DNA of 64,000 nt from Rodentibacter caecimuris (GTDB taxonomy: Bacteria > Pseudomonadota > Gammaproteobacteria > Enterobacterales > Pasteurellaceae). The notes under the pieces are model-generated. The model was not told where the DNA came from and made no database searches. It was given only the letters and a program-made list of their open reading frames with translations. Position numbers and translations under genes: made by a program. This document shows positions 34,666 through 44,309 of this stretch, one piece after another. Location: NCBI RefSeq assembly GCF_024622045.1, contig NZ_JANKBP010000006.1. One strand, given 5' to 3'. Within the stretch, counting starts at the first letter, position 1. The number at the start of each line of letters is the position of its first letter.

Positions 34666-35688
34666 ATGACTCAACAAATTTTTACCGGATTTCCTGCCCG
34701 TCGCCTACGCCGTTTGCGTAAACAGGATTTTAGCCGCCGTTTAGTGGCTGAAAATAAATTGACAGCGGATGATTTAATCTATCCCGTGTTTATTTTAGAA
34801 GGCGAAAATTACCGTGAGCCCGTGCCTTCTATGCCGGGCGTGGAACGTTTAACCATTGATCAATTATTAATTGAAGCCGGACTTTTGGTGAAATATGGTG
34901 TGCCGGTTATTGCTCTTTTTCCAGTCATTGAGGTTGGCAAAAAATCCCTCATGGCAGAAGAAGCCTACAATCCGAATGGTCTGGTTCAACGAGCGGTAAG
35001 CGCGTTAAAATCGACTTATCCCGAATTAGGTGTGCTGACGGATGTGGCGCTTGATCCGTACACGATTCACGGGCAAGACGGTATTATTGATGAAGAAGGC
35101 TATGTACTAAACGACACGACAACGGATGTTTTAGTTAAACAAGCCCTTTCTCATGCCGAAGCCGGGGCGGATATTGTCGCACCTAGCGATATGATGGACG
35201 GACGTATTGGGCGAATCCGTCAAGCATTGGAAGACAACGGTTTTGTTAATACGCAAATTATGGCGTATTCTGCAAAATATGCCTCTAATTATTACGGGCC
35301 TTTCCGTGATGCGGTCGGATCATCGGGTAACTTGAAAGGCGGTGATAAGAAAACTTATCAACTGGATCCGGCAAACGGTGATGAAGGTTTGCAGGAAGTT
35401 GCCTTTGATTTACAGGAAGGTGCTGATATGGTGATGGTGAAACCGGGTATGCCGTATTTGGATATGGTTTATCGGGTAAAAGAATATTTCGGTGTGCCAA
35501 CTTTTGCTTATCAGGTATCCGGTGAATATGCGATGCATATGGCGGCCATTCAAAATGGTTGGCTGAAAGAGAAAGAATGTATTATGGAATCGCTACTTTG
35601 TTTTAAACGCGCCGGAGCAGATGGTATTTTGACTTATTTCGCCAAACAAGTAGCTGAATGGTTGTATTTGGAAGGAAAGGATAAATAG
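34666..35688 (+). CDS. hemB: Delta-aminolevulinic acid dehydratase (porphobilinogen synthase)
   Basis: This 340-residue haem-biosynthesis enzyme joins two 5-aminolevulinate molecules. The active-site lysines are Lys204 (MAYSAKYAS) and Lys259 (MVMVKPGMPYLD). In the metal-site region (126-138) it has DVALDPYTIHGQDG instead of the cysteine triad of zinc enzymes, so it belongs to the zinc-independent, magnesium-type class. Its presence means this organism can make tetrapyrroles at this step, unlike H. influenzae. It lies 59 nt after tatC. Confidence 0.96.
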   Translation: MTQQIFTGFPARRLRRLRKQDFSRRLVAENKLTADDLIYPVFILEGENYREPVPSMPGVERLTIDQLLIEAGLLVKYGVPVIALFPVIEVGKKSLMAEEAYNPNGLVQRAVSALKSTYPELGVLTDVALDPYTIHGQDGIIDEEGYVLNDTTTDVLVKQALSHAEAGADIVAPSDMMDGRIGRIRQALEDNGFVNTQIMAYSAKYASNYYGPFRDAVGSSGNLKGGDKKTYQLDPANGDEGLQEVAFDLQEGADMVMVKPGMPYLDMVYRVKEYFGVPTFAYQVSGEYAMHMAAIQNGWLKEKECIMESLLCFKRAGADGILTYFAKQVAEWLYLEGKDK

Positions 35689-35741
35689 CCTTTTTCGGTA
35701 AAATGTGATCTTTATCATCAAAATTAGATAAAATTCAATAG

Positions 35742-35776
35742 AAATGAGAAAATATTAAATATTTTCTCATTTTTTA
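35742..35776 (+). terminator. Terminator after hemB
   Basis: The arms AAATGAGAAAATATT and AATATTTTCTCATTT form a perfect 15-bp inverted repeat followed by a T run, 54 nt past the hemB stop. Confidence 0.82.
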
Positions 35777-35913
35777 TTTTTTCTTCATTTTTTCCTTAAA
35801 AAAATAATTGCAATATTAAATAAGTCATTGCATATTGTTTCTCACTCCGTCATAGAACGGTGGTAAATAATAAAAAACAAACACAACATTAATACGTTAA
35901 GAAGGAAACGAGT

Positions 35914-37263
35914 ATGTCAACAATCACATCTTTAGACGAGTTTTTAGCAAAAGTTGCACAACGTGATGGTCACCAACCGGAGTTTTTGCAAGCGGTTCGT
36001 GAAGTTTTTACGTCCATTTGGCCGTTTTTGGAAGCGAATCCGAAATATCGTTCCGAAGCGTTATTAGAGCGCTTGGTCGAACCGGAACGAGCCTTTCAGT
36101 TTCGTGTAGCGTGGACGGATGATAAAGGTCAAGTTCAAGTAAATCGTGCATTCCGTGTACAATTTAATAGTGCAATCGGGCCTTACAAAGGCGGAATGCG
36201 TTTTCATCCTTCCGTTAATCTCTCAATCTTAAAATTTTTAGGTTTTGAACAAATTTTCAAAAATGCGTTGACAACCTTACCAATGGGGGGCGCTAAAGGC
36301 GGTTCGGATTTTGATCCCAAAGGTAAATCTGATGCGGAAGTGATGCGTTTTTGTCAGGCGTTGATATCAGAATTGTATCGCCATATCGGGTCGGATACGG
36401 ATGTGCCTGCCGGGGATATTGGAGTGGGTGCTCGCGAAGTGGGATACCTTGCCGGTTATATGAAAAAATTATCCAATCAGGCTGCTTGTGTATTTACCGG
36501 TCGTGGTTTATCTTTCGGCGGTAGCTTAATTCGCCCTGAAGCAACCGGCTATGGTTTGGTTTATTTTGCCCAAGCCATGTTAGCGGAAAAAGGAGATAGT
36601 TTTGCAGGGAAAGTGGTGTCTGTTTCAGGCTCGGGAAATGTGGCGCAATATGCTATTGAAAAAGCTTTGTCACTAGGTGCAAAAGTCGTTACTTGCTCGG
36701 ATTCATCCGGTTATGTTTATGATCCGGAAGGCTTTACCGCTGAAAAATTAACCGCACTTTTAGATATCAAAAATGTTAAACGCGGTCGAGTGAAAGACTA
36801 TGCGGAACAATTCGGCTTGCAGTATGTGGAAGGTAAACGCCCTTGGGAAGTTAAAGCGGATATCGCACTTCCTTGTGCAACACAAAATGAACTTGAAATT
36901 GCCGATGCAAAAGCATTAATTGCAAATGGGGTGCAATTGGTGGCAGAAGGTGCGAATATGCCAACTTCTATTGAAGCAACCGATGCGTTTTTAGAAGCCG
37001 GTGTATTATTCGGCCCGGGTAAAGCGGCAAATGCAGGCGGGGTGGCAACCTCCGGTTTGGAAATGGCACAAAGTTCGCAACGTTTATATTGGACGGCAGA
37101 AGAAGTGGATGCCAAATTACACCGCATTATGTTGGATATTCACGCGAACTGTAAAAAATACGGTGTAGTGAAAGGTCAAGAAAACATCAATTATGTTGTC
37201 GGCGCAAATGTTGCCGGTTTTGTAAAAGTGGCTGATGCGATGTTGGCGCAAGGGGTTTATTAA
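35914..37263 (+). CDS. gdhA: NADP-specific glutamate dehydrogenase
   Basis: This 449-residue enzyme makes glutamate from 2-oxoglutarate and ammonia. The hexameric family motifs are QFNSAIGPYKGGMRFHPSVN, the catalytic TLPMGGAKGGSDFDPKGKS, and the nucleotide-binding VSVSGSGNVAQYA. AAGGAAAC precedes the start. It is monocistronic, with terminators on both sides. Confidence 0.96.
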   Translation: MSTITSLDEFLAKVAQRDGHQPEFLQAVREVFTSIWPFLEANPKYRSEALLERLVEPERAFQFRVAWTDDKGQVQVNRAFRVQFNSAIGPYKGGMRFHPSVNLSILKFLGFEQIFKNALTTLPMGGAKGGSDFDPKGKSDAEVMRFCQALISELYRHIGSDTDVPAGDIGVGAREVGYLAGYMKKLSNQAACVFTGRGLSFGGSLIRPEATGYGLVYFAQAMLAEKGDSFAGKVVSVSGSGNVAQYAIEKALSLGAKVVTCSDSSGYVYDPEGFTAEKLTALLDIKNVKRGRVKDYAEQFGLQYVEGKRPWEVKADIALPCATQNELEIADAKALIANGVQLVAEGANMPTSIEATDAFLEAGVLFGPGKAANAGGVATSGLEMAQSSQRLYWTAEEVDAKLHRIMLDIHANCKKYGVVKGQENINYVVGANVAGFVKVADAMLAQGVY

Positions 37264-37280
37264 CTTCTAAATGTTTAACA

Positions 37281-37316
37281 AAAATGACCGCTCTTTTTGT
37301 AAAGTGCGGTCATTTT
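37281..37316 (+). terminator. Uptake-signal hairpin after gdhA
   Basis: AAAATGACCGC and GCGGTCATTTT pair across a 14-nt loop. The second arm lies in an intact uptake signal (37302-37310). Confidence 0.7.
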
Positions 37317-37487
37317 GTTTATAGAATTTATGTCTCTCCATCGTTGTTTTAACTTGCCTTTTTGTTCAAAAAGTGTAAAATCCTTGGGCTTTTTGTCTAT
37401 ATATACAGAGAAAAAAGTAAGTTATATTTTAAGTGTCTTTCGAACTTGAAAATATTCTTTTAGTAATCAAACATTTAGAGGAAGGTT

Positions 37488-37736
37488 ATGGTAACCATTC
37501 GTTTATCTCGTGGCGGAGCTAAAAAACGCCCATTTTATCAAATCGTAGTCGCAGACAGCCGTTCACCGCGTGACGGTCGTTTCATTGAGCGTGTAGGTTT
37601 TTTCAACCCTATCGCACAAGGTAAAGCAGAACGTGTTCGCATTGATTTAGACCGTGTAAACCACTGGGTAGGTCAAGGTGCATCATTATCTGATCGTGTT
37701 GCGAGCTTGGTAAAAGAAGTTCAAAAAGCGGCTTAA
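37488..37736 (+). CDS. rpsP: 30S ribosomal protein S16
   Basis: This 82-residue protein starts VTIRLSRGGAKKRPFYQIVVADSR, the standard S16 start. It is the first gene of the conserved rpsP-rimM-trmD-rplS operon; AGAGGAAGG precedes the ATG. Confidence 0.97.
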   Translation: MVTIRLSRGGAKKRPFYQIVVADSRSPRDGRFIERVGFFNPIAQGKAERVRIDLDRVNHWVGQGASLSDRVASLVKEVQKAA

Positions 37737-37767
37737 TTCGCTTTTAAACGAGAGATAGGTGAAAAAT

Positions 37768-38295
37768 ATGGAACAACAACGTATTGAAGTTGTGGGCAAA
37801 TTAGGCTCAACTTACGGTATTCGTGGGTGGTTGCGTATTTATTCATCAACCGAATATGCTGAAAGCATTTTTGACTATCAGCCTTGGTTTTTAAAAATTA
37901 AGGGTGAGTGGCAGCCAGCAGAACTTGAAAATTGGCGTCATCATAACCACGAACTGATTGTTAAGTTGAAGGGCGTGGATGATCGTGAATCCGCACAAGT
38001 TTTAGCGAATATTGAAATCGGTGTGGATTTGTCTGTTTTCCCTGAGCTTGAAGAGGGCGATTATTACTGGCATGATTTAATCGGCTGTTCCGTCGTAAAT
38101 CTTCAAGGTTATACTATGGGAACGGTAACGGAGATGATGGAAACCGGTTCTAATGATGTTTTGGTGGTTAAAGCAAATACAAAAGATGCTTTTGGAAAAC
38201 AGGAACGGTTAATTCCGTTTTTGTATGAACAAGTAGTTAAAAGAGTCGATCTCACCACGAAAACTATCGAAGTGGATTGGGACGCTGGTTTCTAA
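37768..38295 (+). CDS. rimM: Ribosome maturation factor RimM
   Basis: This 175-residue protein has an N-terminal barrel (EVVGKLGSTYGIRGWLRIYSST) and a C-terminal PRC-barrel (YYWHDLIGCSVVN). It binds S19 during 30S head assembly. The ATG at 37768 has AGGTGA at good spacing; the in-frame GTG at 37759 overlaps that site. Confidence 0.95.
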   Translation: MEQQRIEVVGKLGSTYGIRGWLRIYSSTEYAESIFDYQPWFLKIKGEWQPAELENWRHHNHELIVKLKGVDDRESAQVLANIEIGVDLSVFPELEEGDYYWHDLIGCSVVNLQGYTMGTVTEMMETGSNDVLVVKANTKDAFGKQERLIPFLYEQVVKRVDLTTKTIEVDWDAGF

Positions 38296-38352
38296 TCTCA
38301 AGTATGCATAAACGTAATGCTGTATGTTTTTAAACTAAAGTAGGGTCAAATC

Positions 38353-39102
38353 ATGTGGATTGGGATAATTAGTTTATTCCCCGAAATGTTTAAAGCGATT
38401 ACGGAATTTGGGGTAACCGGCAAAGCTGTAAAACACAATCTCTTGCAGGTGCAATGTTGGAATCCTCGTGATTTCACGCATGATAAGCATAAAACCGTTG
38501 ATGACCGACCTTATGGTGGCGGTCCGGGGATGCTGATGATGGTACAACCTTTACGGGATGCTATTCATGCGGCAAAAGCGGTTGCGGGAGAGGGTGCAAA
38601 GGTAATTTATCTTTCACCGCAAGGACGTAAACTTGATCAAAACGGTGTAACGACATTAGCACAAAACCAAAAATTAATTTTGGTCTGTGGTCGTTATGAA
38701 GGTATTGATGAACGATTGATTGAAACTGAAATTGATGAAGAATGGTCAGTCGGAGATTACGTCTTAACTGGCGGAGAATTGCCGGCAATGACATTAATTG
38801 ATGCTATTGCCCGTTTTATTCCCGGTGTATTAGGCAAGCAGGCTTCGGCAGAAGAGGATTCTTTTGCAGACGGATTGCTGGATTGTCCGCATTACACCCG
38901 TCCGGAAGTGTTAGAAGGCTTAACCGTACCACCAGTGCTGATGTCGGGGCATCATGAAGAAATTCGTAAGTGGCGATTAAAACAATCACTAAAACGAACA
39001 TGGCTCCGCCGCCCTGAGCTCTTAGAAAGCCTAGCTCTGACTGACGAACAATGTAGGCTGTTAAAACAGGTGCAAACCGAGCATAACAGTAAAATCAGTT
39101 AA
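38353..39102 (+). CDS. trmD: tRNA (guanine-N1)-methyltransferase
   Basis: This 249-residue SPOUT-family enzyme methylates G37 of tRNAs. The knot motifs are DDRPYGGGPGMLMM, YLSPQGRKLDQ, LVCGRYEGIDERL and WSVGDYVLTGGELPAM. Third gene of the ribosomal operon. Confidence 0.97.
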   Translation: MWIGIISLFPEMFKAITEFGVTGKAVKHNLLQVQCWNPRDFTHDKHKTVDDRPYGGGPGMLMMVQPLRDAIHAAKAVAGEGAKVIYLSPQGRKLDQNGVTTLAQNQKLILVCGRYEGIDERLIETEIDEEWSVGDYVLTGGELPAMTLIDAIARFIPGVLGKQASAEEDSFADGLLDCPHYTRPEVLEGLTVPPVLMSGHHEEIRKWRLKQSLKRTWLRRPELLESLALTDEQCRLLKQVQTEHNSKIS

Positions 39103-39126
39103 TTCTAGGATAACAAAGGATTAAAA

Positions 39127-39477
39127 ATGTCTAACATTATCAAACAACTTGAACAAGAACAATTAAAACAAAATGTACCTAGCTTTCGCCCAGGTGATAC
39201 TTTAGAAGTTAAAGTATGGGTTGTTGAAGGTAGCAAACGCCGCTTGCAGGCATTCGAAGGCGTGGTTATTGCAATTCGTAACCGTGGCTTGCACTCTGCG
39301 TTCACTTTACGCAAAGTATCTAATGGCGTAGGTGTTGAGCGTGTATTCCAAACTCACTCACCGGCGGTAGATTCAATCTCTGTTAAACGTAAAGGTGCGG
39401 TACGTAAAGCGAAACTTTACTACTTACGTGAGCGTTCAGGTAAGTCTGCTCGTATTAAAGAGCGTTTGGGTGAATAA
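39127..39477 (+). CDS. rplS: 50S ribosomal protein L19
   Basis: This 116-residue protein has the L19 signature (FRPGDTLEVKVWVVEGSKRR, FEGVVIAIRNRGL, FTLRKVSNGVGVERVF). It is the last gene of the operon and is followed by a strong terminator. Confidence 0.97.
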   Translation: MSNIIKQLEQEQLKQNVPSFRPGDTLEVKVWVVEGSKRRLQAFEGVVIAIRNRGLHSAFTLRKVSNGVGVERVFQTHSPAVDSISVKRKGAVRKAKLYYLRERSGKSARIKERLGE

Positions 39478-39496
39478 TTTCACTGAAAAAAATATA

Positions 39497-39525
39497 AAAG
39501 CTTGGTTTTTTCCAAGCTTTTTTTA
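39497..39525 (+). terminator. Terminator of the rpsP-rplS operon
   Basis: AAAGCTTGG and CCAAGCTTT form a 9-bp stem with a T6 loop and a trailing T run. Confidence 0.88.
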
Positions 39526-39552
39526 TATTGAAAAATAAAACTTTAACAAAAG

Positions 39553-39566
39553 TTGTAAAATATCAA
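39553..39566. promoter_or_regulatory. FNR-like site upstream of focA
   Basis: TTGTAAAATATCAA matches the FNR consensus TTGAT-N4-ATCAA at 8 of 10 fixed positions, 103 bp before the focA start. focA-pfl is FNR-activated in relatives, so an anaerobic activator site is expected here. Confidence 0.45.
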
Positions 39567-39668
39567 ATTTTGTTTATTAATGTTTATTGCAAAGAATAGT
39601 TAAGAGAGTAAAATGTCTCCAAATTATAACTACAATACTAAAAATGAAGGCTCTATATAAGGTGTTTT

Positions 39669-40520
39669 ATGCCAGATGTTAAAAATTCTTCAATAGTAGC
39701 ATTAACTCCAATCGAAGCGACAAATTTCGCAGAAGATAGCGCAACTTATAAAGCTCGAAAACGACCTTTACTTTCTTTTATGTCGGGTATCAGTGCCGGT
39801 GCTTGCATTGCACTAGCATTTGTATTTTATACAACCACGCAGACCGCACTTGTTGAAGTATCATGGGGATTAGCTAAACTGGTAGGCGGAATAGTTTTCT
39901 CTATCGGAGTCATTATGGTGGTGTTATTGGGGGCGGAACTCTTTACTTCATCCACTATCACATTTATTGCCCGTATTGCTGGTAAAATCACAACATGGCA
40001 AATGCTTCGTAATTGGATTGCAGTATATTTTGGAAACTTTATCGGTGGTCTAATTATTACCGCGCTTATTTGGTTTGGCGGTCAAACTATGGTTGCAAAC
40101 GGTCAATGGGGTCTAACTATACTTACAGTGGCACAACATAAAATTCATCATACTTGGTTTGAAGCCTTTAATTTAGGCATTTTATGTAACATTATGGTGT
40201 GCTTGGCGGTTTGGTTATCTTATTCGGGAAAGACAGTTGTAGATAAGGCATTTATTATGATTTTGCCGATTGCCTTATTTGTGGCATCAGGTTTTGAACA
40301 CTGTGTGGCGAATATGTTTATGATTCCTATGGGAATTATGACCGCACATTATAGTAGTCCTGAATTTTGGCTACAATTAGGCATTGAAGCGAACAAATAC
40401 GCTGATTTAAATGTCTACAATTTTATTGTAAAGAATTTAATACCGGTAACGTTGGGTAATATTGTAGGCGGTGCAGTTTGCGTTGCCTTATTTCAACGTT
40501 ACTTGACAAGATCTCATTAG
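39669..40520 (+). CDS. focA: Formate channel FocA
   Basis: This 283-residue inner-membrane protein of the FNT family has six helices; YKARKRPLLSFMSGISAGACIALAF and LGNIVGGAVCVALF are typical. It carries formate in and out during mixed-acid fermentation. It is upstream of pflB with a 52-nt gap, the usual order. Confidence 0.94.
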   Translation: MPDVKNSSIVALTPIEATNFAEDSATYKARKRPLLSFMSGISAGACIALAFVFYTTTQTALVEVSWGLAKLVGGIVFSIGVIMVVLLGAELFTSSTITFIARIAGKITTWQMLRNWIAVYFGNFIGGLIITALIWFGGQTMVANGQWGLTILTVAQHKIHHTWFEAFNLGILCNIMVCLAVWLSYSGKTVVDKAFIMILPIALFVASGFEHCVANMFMIPMGIMTAHYSSPEFWLQLGIEANKYADLNVYNFIVKNLIPVTLGNIVGGAVCVALFQRYLTRSH

Positions 40521-40572
40521 CCATTAATGAATTGAAAGGGTTTATTTTTAATAATTAACAAAGGAAATGACT

Positions 40573-42885
40573 ATGTCAGAACTTAATGATGCACAAAAAG
40601 TTGCTTGGGCTGGTTTTACAGGCGGTGATTGGCAAGAAAATGTCAATGTACGTGATTTTATTCAAAAAAACTATACACCATATGAAGGTGACGATTCTTT
40701 CTTAGCAGGGCCGACCGAAGCGACAACTAAGCTTTGGGAAACGGTTATGGAAGGGATTAAAATTGAAAACCGCACACATGCCCCATTGGACTTTGATGAG
40801 CATACACCATCAACGATCATTTCTCACGCACCGGGTTATATCAATAAAGATTTAGAAAAAATCGTTGGTCTTCAGACCGATGCACCTTTAAAACGTGCGA
40901 TCATGCCATTTGGTGGTATCAAAATGGTAGAGGGGTCATGTAAAGTTTATGGTCGCGAGCTTGATCCGGAAGTGAAAAAAATCTTTACCGAATATCGTAA
41001 AACCCATAACCAAGGGGTGTTTGATGTTTATACTCCGGACATTTTACGTTGTCGTAAATCCGGTGTGTTAACCGGTTTACCGGATGCTTATGGTCGTGGT
41101 CGTATCATCGGGGATTATCGCCGCGTTGCACTTTACGGTGTCGATTTCTTAATGAAAGATAAATACGCCCAATTCTCCTCTCTACAAGAAAATCTTGAAA
41201 ATGGTATTGATCTTGAAGCAACGATTCGTTTACGTGAAGAAATCGCAGAGCAACACCGTGCACTTGCTCAAATGAAACAAATGGCGGCAAGTTACGGCTA
41301 CGATATTTCTAATCCAGCAACGAATGCACAAGAAGCAATTCAATGGATGTATTTTGCTTATTTAGCCGCAATTAAATCGCAAAATGGTGCGGCAATGTCA
41401 TTTGGTCGTACTGCTACCTTCATTGATATTTACATTGAACGCGACTTAAAAGCAGGAAAAATCACGGAAGGGGAAGCACAAGAATTAGTTGATCACTTAG
41501 TGATGAAACTACGTATGGTGCGTTTCTTACGTACGCCTGAATATGATCAATTATTCTCCGGCGACCCAATGTGGGCAACAGAAACCATCGCCGGTATGGG
41601 ATTGGACGGTCGTACATTAGTGACCAAAAATACCTTCCGTATTTTGCATACCCTTTATAATATGGGAACTTCTCCGGAGCCAAACCTTACTATTCTTTGG
41701 TCTGAACAATTACCGGAAAACTTCAAACGTTTCTGTGCAAAAGTTTCTATTGATACTTCATCCGTTCAGTATGAAAACGATGATTTAATGCGTCCTGACT
41801 TCAATAACGATGATTATGCAATCGCATGTTGCGTATCACCGATGATTGTCGGTAAACAAATGCAATTCTTCGGGGCTCGTGCGAACTTAGCGAAAACCTT
41901 GCTATACGCAATCAATGGTGGTGTTGATGAAAAATTAGGTATGCAAGTTGGACCTAAAACTGCACCGATTACAGATGAAGTATTAGATTTTGATACTGTA
42001 ATGACCCGCATGGATAGTTTCATGGATTGGTTAGCAAAACAATATGTGACTGCGCTAAATATTATCCACTATATGCATGATAAATATTCATATGAAGCGG
42101 CATTAATGGCATTACATGATCGTGATGTATATCGCACAATGGCGTGTGGTATTGCTGGTCTTTCTGTGGCGGCGGATTCACTTTCTGCAATCAAATATGC
42201 CAAAGTAAAACCAATCCGTGGCGACATTAAAGATAAAGAAGGGAATGTTGTTGCTTCTAACGTAGCAATCGATTTTGAAATCGAAGGCGAATATCCACAA
42301 TATGGTAACAACGATAACCGTGTAGATGACATTGCGTGTGATTTGGTTGAACGCTTTATGAAGAAAATTCAAAAACTCAAAACTTATCGCAATGCAGTAC
42401 CTACTCAATCCGTACTTACTATCACCTCTAACGTGGTATATGGTAAGAAAACAGGTAATACACCGGATGGTCGCCGTGCCGGTGCACCATTCGGACCTGG
42501 GGCAAACCCAATGCATGGTCGTGACCAAAAGGGTGCGGTAGCGTCATTAACATCTGTAGCTAAACTTCCGTTTGCTTATGCAAAAGATGGAATTTCTTAC
42601 ACTTTCTCAATCGTACCAAATGCATTAGGTAAAGATGCAGAAGCACAACGTCGTAACCTTGCAGGTTTGATGGATGGTTATTTCCATCATGAAGCAACAG
42701 TTGAAGGTGGCCAACACTTAAATGTTAATGTGTTGAACCGTGAAATGTTGTTAGATGCAATGGAAAATCCGGATAAATATCCACAATTAACTATTCGTGT
42801 ATCAGGCTATGCGGTGCGTTTTAACTCTTTGACTAAAGAGCAACAACAAGACGTGATTACCCGTACCTTTACGGAAACCATGTAA
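40573..42885 (+). CDS. pflB: Pyruvate formate-lyase
   Basis: This 770-residue glycyl-radical enzyme converts pyruvate and CoA to acetyl-CoA and formate. The catalytic Cys pair is at 419-420 (DYAIACCVSPM) and the radical glycine is at about 745 (RVSGYAVRF). I chose ATG 40573 because AAAGGA sits 7 nt before it; ATG 40567 is too close. Its activase gene pflA is next. Confidence 0.96.
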   Translation: MSELNDAQKVAWAGFTGGDWQENVNVRDFIQKNYTPYEGDDSFLAGPTEATTKLWETVMEGIKIENRTHAPLDFDEHTPSTIISHAPGYINKDLEKIVGLQTDAPLKRAIMPFGGIKMVEGSCKVYGRELDPEVKKIFTEYRKTHNQGVFDVYTPDILRCRKSGVLTGLPDAYGRGRIIGDYRRVALYGVDFLMKDKYAQFSSLQENLENGIDLEATIRLREEIAEQHRALAQMKQMAASYGYDISNPATNAQEAIQWMYFAYLAAIKSQNGAAMSFGRTATFIDIYIERDLKAGKITEGEAQELVDHLVMKLRMVRFLRTPEYDQLFSGDPMWATETIAGMGLDGRTLVTKNTFRILHTLYNMGTSPEPNLTILWSEQLPENFKRFCAKVSIDTSSVQYENDDLMRPDFNNDDYAIACCVSPMIVGKQMQFFGARANLAKTLLYAINGGVDEKLGMQVGPKTAPITDEVLDFDTVMTRMDSFMDWLAKQYVTALNIIHYMHDKYSYEAALMALHDRDVYRTMACGIAGLSVAADSLSAIKYAKVKPIRGDIKDKEGNVVASNVAIDFEIEGEYPQYGNNDNRVDDIACDLVERFMKKIQKLKTYRNAVPTQSVLTITSNVVYGKKTGNTPDGRRAGAPFGPGANPMHGRDQKGAVASLTSVAKLPFAYAKDGISYTFSIVPNALGKDAEAQRRNLAGLMDGYFHHEATVEGGQHLNVNVLNREMLLDAMENPDKYPQLTIRVSGYAVRFNSLTKEQQQDVITRTFTETM

Positions 42886-42930
42886 AATTTTGAAAAAATT
42901 GACCGCACTTTAGCGGAAATATCGAAATAG

Positions 42931-42960
42931 TGAGCCTGAGTGAAATCAGGCTCATTTTTT
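42931..42960 (+). terminator. Terminator after pflB
   Basis: TGAGCCTGA and TCAGGCTCA form a perfect 9-bp stem with a 6-nt loop and T6. pflA must therefore have its own promoter or rely on read-through. Confidence 0.87.
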
Positions 42961-43012
42961 ATTATTGTATATTCTGATAAAATTTAGCTATATTTTTAAT
43001 TGTGAGTTTATT

Positions 43013-43753
43013 ATGTCTGTTTTAGGAAGAATTCATTCATTTGAGTCTTGTGGTACGGTAGACGGTCCGGGCATTCGTTTTATTTTATTTATGCAAGGCT
43101 GTCTTATGCGTTGTAAATACTGTCACAACCGAGATACTTGGGATTTGGATGGCGGTAGAGAAATCAGTGTTGACGAGCTAATGAAAGAAGTGGTGAGTTA
43201 TCGTCATTTTATGAATGCAACGGGTGGCGGTGTGACGGCATCAGGTGGTGAGGCGATTCTTCAGGCGGAATTTGTACGGGACTGGTTCCGTGCTTGTAAA
43301 AAAGAGGGGATTAATACTTGTCTTGATACCAATGGTTTTGTCCGTCATTATGATCCCGTGATTGATGAACTCTTGGATGTTACCGATCTTGTTTTACTCG
43401 ATTTGAAGGAATTAAATGATCAGGTTCACCAGAATTTGATTGGTGTACCTAATAAACGAACGCTGGAATTTGCTAAATATTTGCAAAAACGTAATCAAAG
43501 AACCTGGATTCGCTATGTAGTGGTTCCGGGTTATACAGACAGTGATCATGATGTCCATCTGCTTGGACAATTTATTGAAGGAATGGAAAATATTGAAAAA
43601 GTTGAGCTATTGCCTTATCACCGTCTTGGGGCGCATAAATGGAAAACACTCGGTTTTGATTATGAGCTTGAAGATGTAATGCCGCCGACACGTGAATCGT
43701 TGGAGCATATTAAATCAATTTTAGAGGGTTACGGACATATTGTTAAATTCTAA
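43013..43753 (+). CDS. pflA: Pyruvate formate-lyase activating enzyme
   Basis: This 246-residue radical-SAM enzyme has CxxxCxxC (CLMRCKYC) near residue 30, which holds the 4Fe-4S cluster, and GGGVTASGGE further in. It puts the glycyl radical on PflB. The ATG at 43013 begins MSVLGRIHSFESCGTVDGPG as in the family; the longer frame from 42965 has no support. Confidence 0.95.
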   Translation: MSVLGRIHSFESCGTVDGPGIRFILFMQGCLMRCKYCHNRDTWDLDGGREISVDELMKEVVSYRHFMNATGGGVTASGGEAILQAEFVRDWFRACKKEGINTCLDTNGFVRHYDPVIDELLDVTDLVLLDLKELNDQVHQNLIGVPNKRTLEFAKYLQKRNQRTWIRYVVVPGYTDSDHDVHLLGQFIEGMENIEKVELLPYHRLGAHKWKTLGFDYELEDVMPPTRESLEHIKSILEGYGHIVKF

Positions 43754-43788
43754 TTGAAGATAAACTCATTAAATCTAAGGAGGAAATG

Positions 43789-44256
43789 ATGAAAAAACTG
43801 ATTTTGGCCTTTCCTATTCTGTTACTGACCGCTTGTTCTATCCACTCGCAACAAAATACAGCGTTTCAGAATGTTAAACTGACACCGCCAACGCAAGATC
43901 GCCAGGGATATGTGCGCTTGGTGAAAGATGTGACTTATTACATAGATACGGATTCTATTTGGGTTGATAACGAAGAACCTAAAGAAGTGCATTTTGACGC
44001 AGTAATTAATTTAGACCAAGGTTTATATGTTTACCCAAAAGAATCGAAACGCTATGCACGTTCTGTTCGCCAATATAAAATTTTAAATTGTAAAAATTAT
44101 CGCCTAACACAAGTACGCACTGATTTTTATGATGAGTTTTGGGGAGAGGGGCTACGTGCCGCACCGAAAAAACAAGAGAAGTATAGTATTCGTTTAATAC
44201 CCAAAACCACGCTTTATAATGCAGCACAGATTATTTGTGTGAATTACAGTAAATAA
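43789..44256 (+). CDS. Surface-adhesin protein E-like lipoprotein
   Basis: This 155-residue protein has a signal peptide ending LTAC (lipobox Cys16). The mature part is very close to H. influenzae protein E: GYVRLVKDVTYYIDTDSIWVD, HFDAVINLDQGLYVYP, KRYARSVRQYKILNC, VRTDFYDEFWGEGLRAAPKK and LYNAAQIICVNY are recognisable. In H. influenzae this outer-membrane lipoprotein binds vitronectin, laminin and plasminogen, and it also lies next to pflA. ATG 43789 has better spacing to AAGGAGG than ATG 43786. Binding activity here is inferred. Confidence 0.88.
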   Translation: MKKLILAFPILLLTACSIHSQQNTAFQNVKLTPPTQDRQGYVRLVKDVTYYIDTDSIWVDNEEPKEVHFDAVINLDQGLYVYPKESKRYARSVRQYKILNCKNYRLTQVRTDFYDEFWGEGLRAAPKKQEKYSIRLIPKTTLYNAAQIICVNYSK

Positions 44257-44271
44257 TCTAGTTAGATAGTA

Positions 44272-44295
44272 AAAGGTCGCTCATCTGCGACCTTT
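44272..44295. terminator. Terminator between the protein E gene and comE1
   Basis: AAAGGTCGC and GCGACCTTT form a 9-bp stem with a 6-nt loop between convergent genes. Confidence 0.75.
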
Positions 44296-44309
44296 GCATA
44301 TTTCAATAT

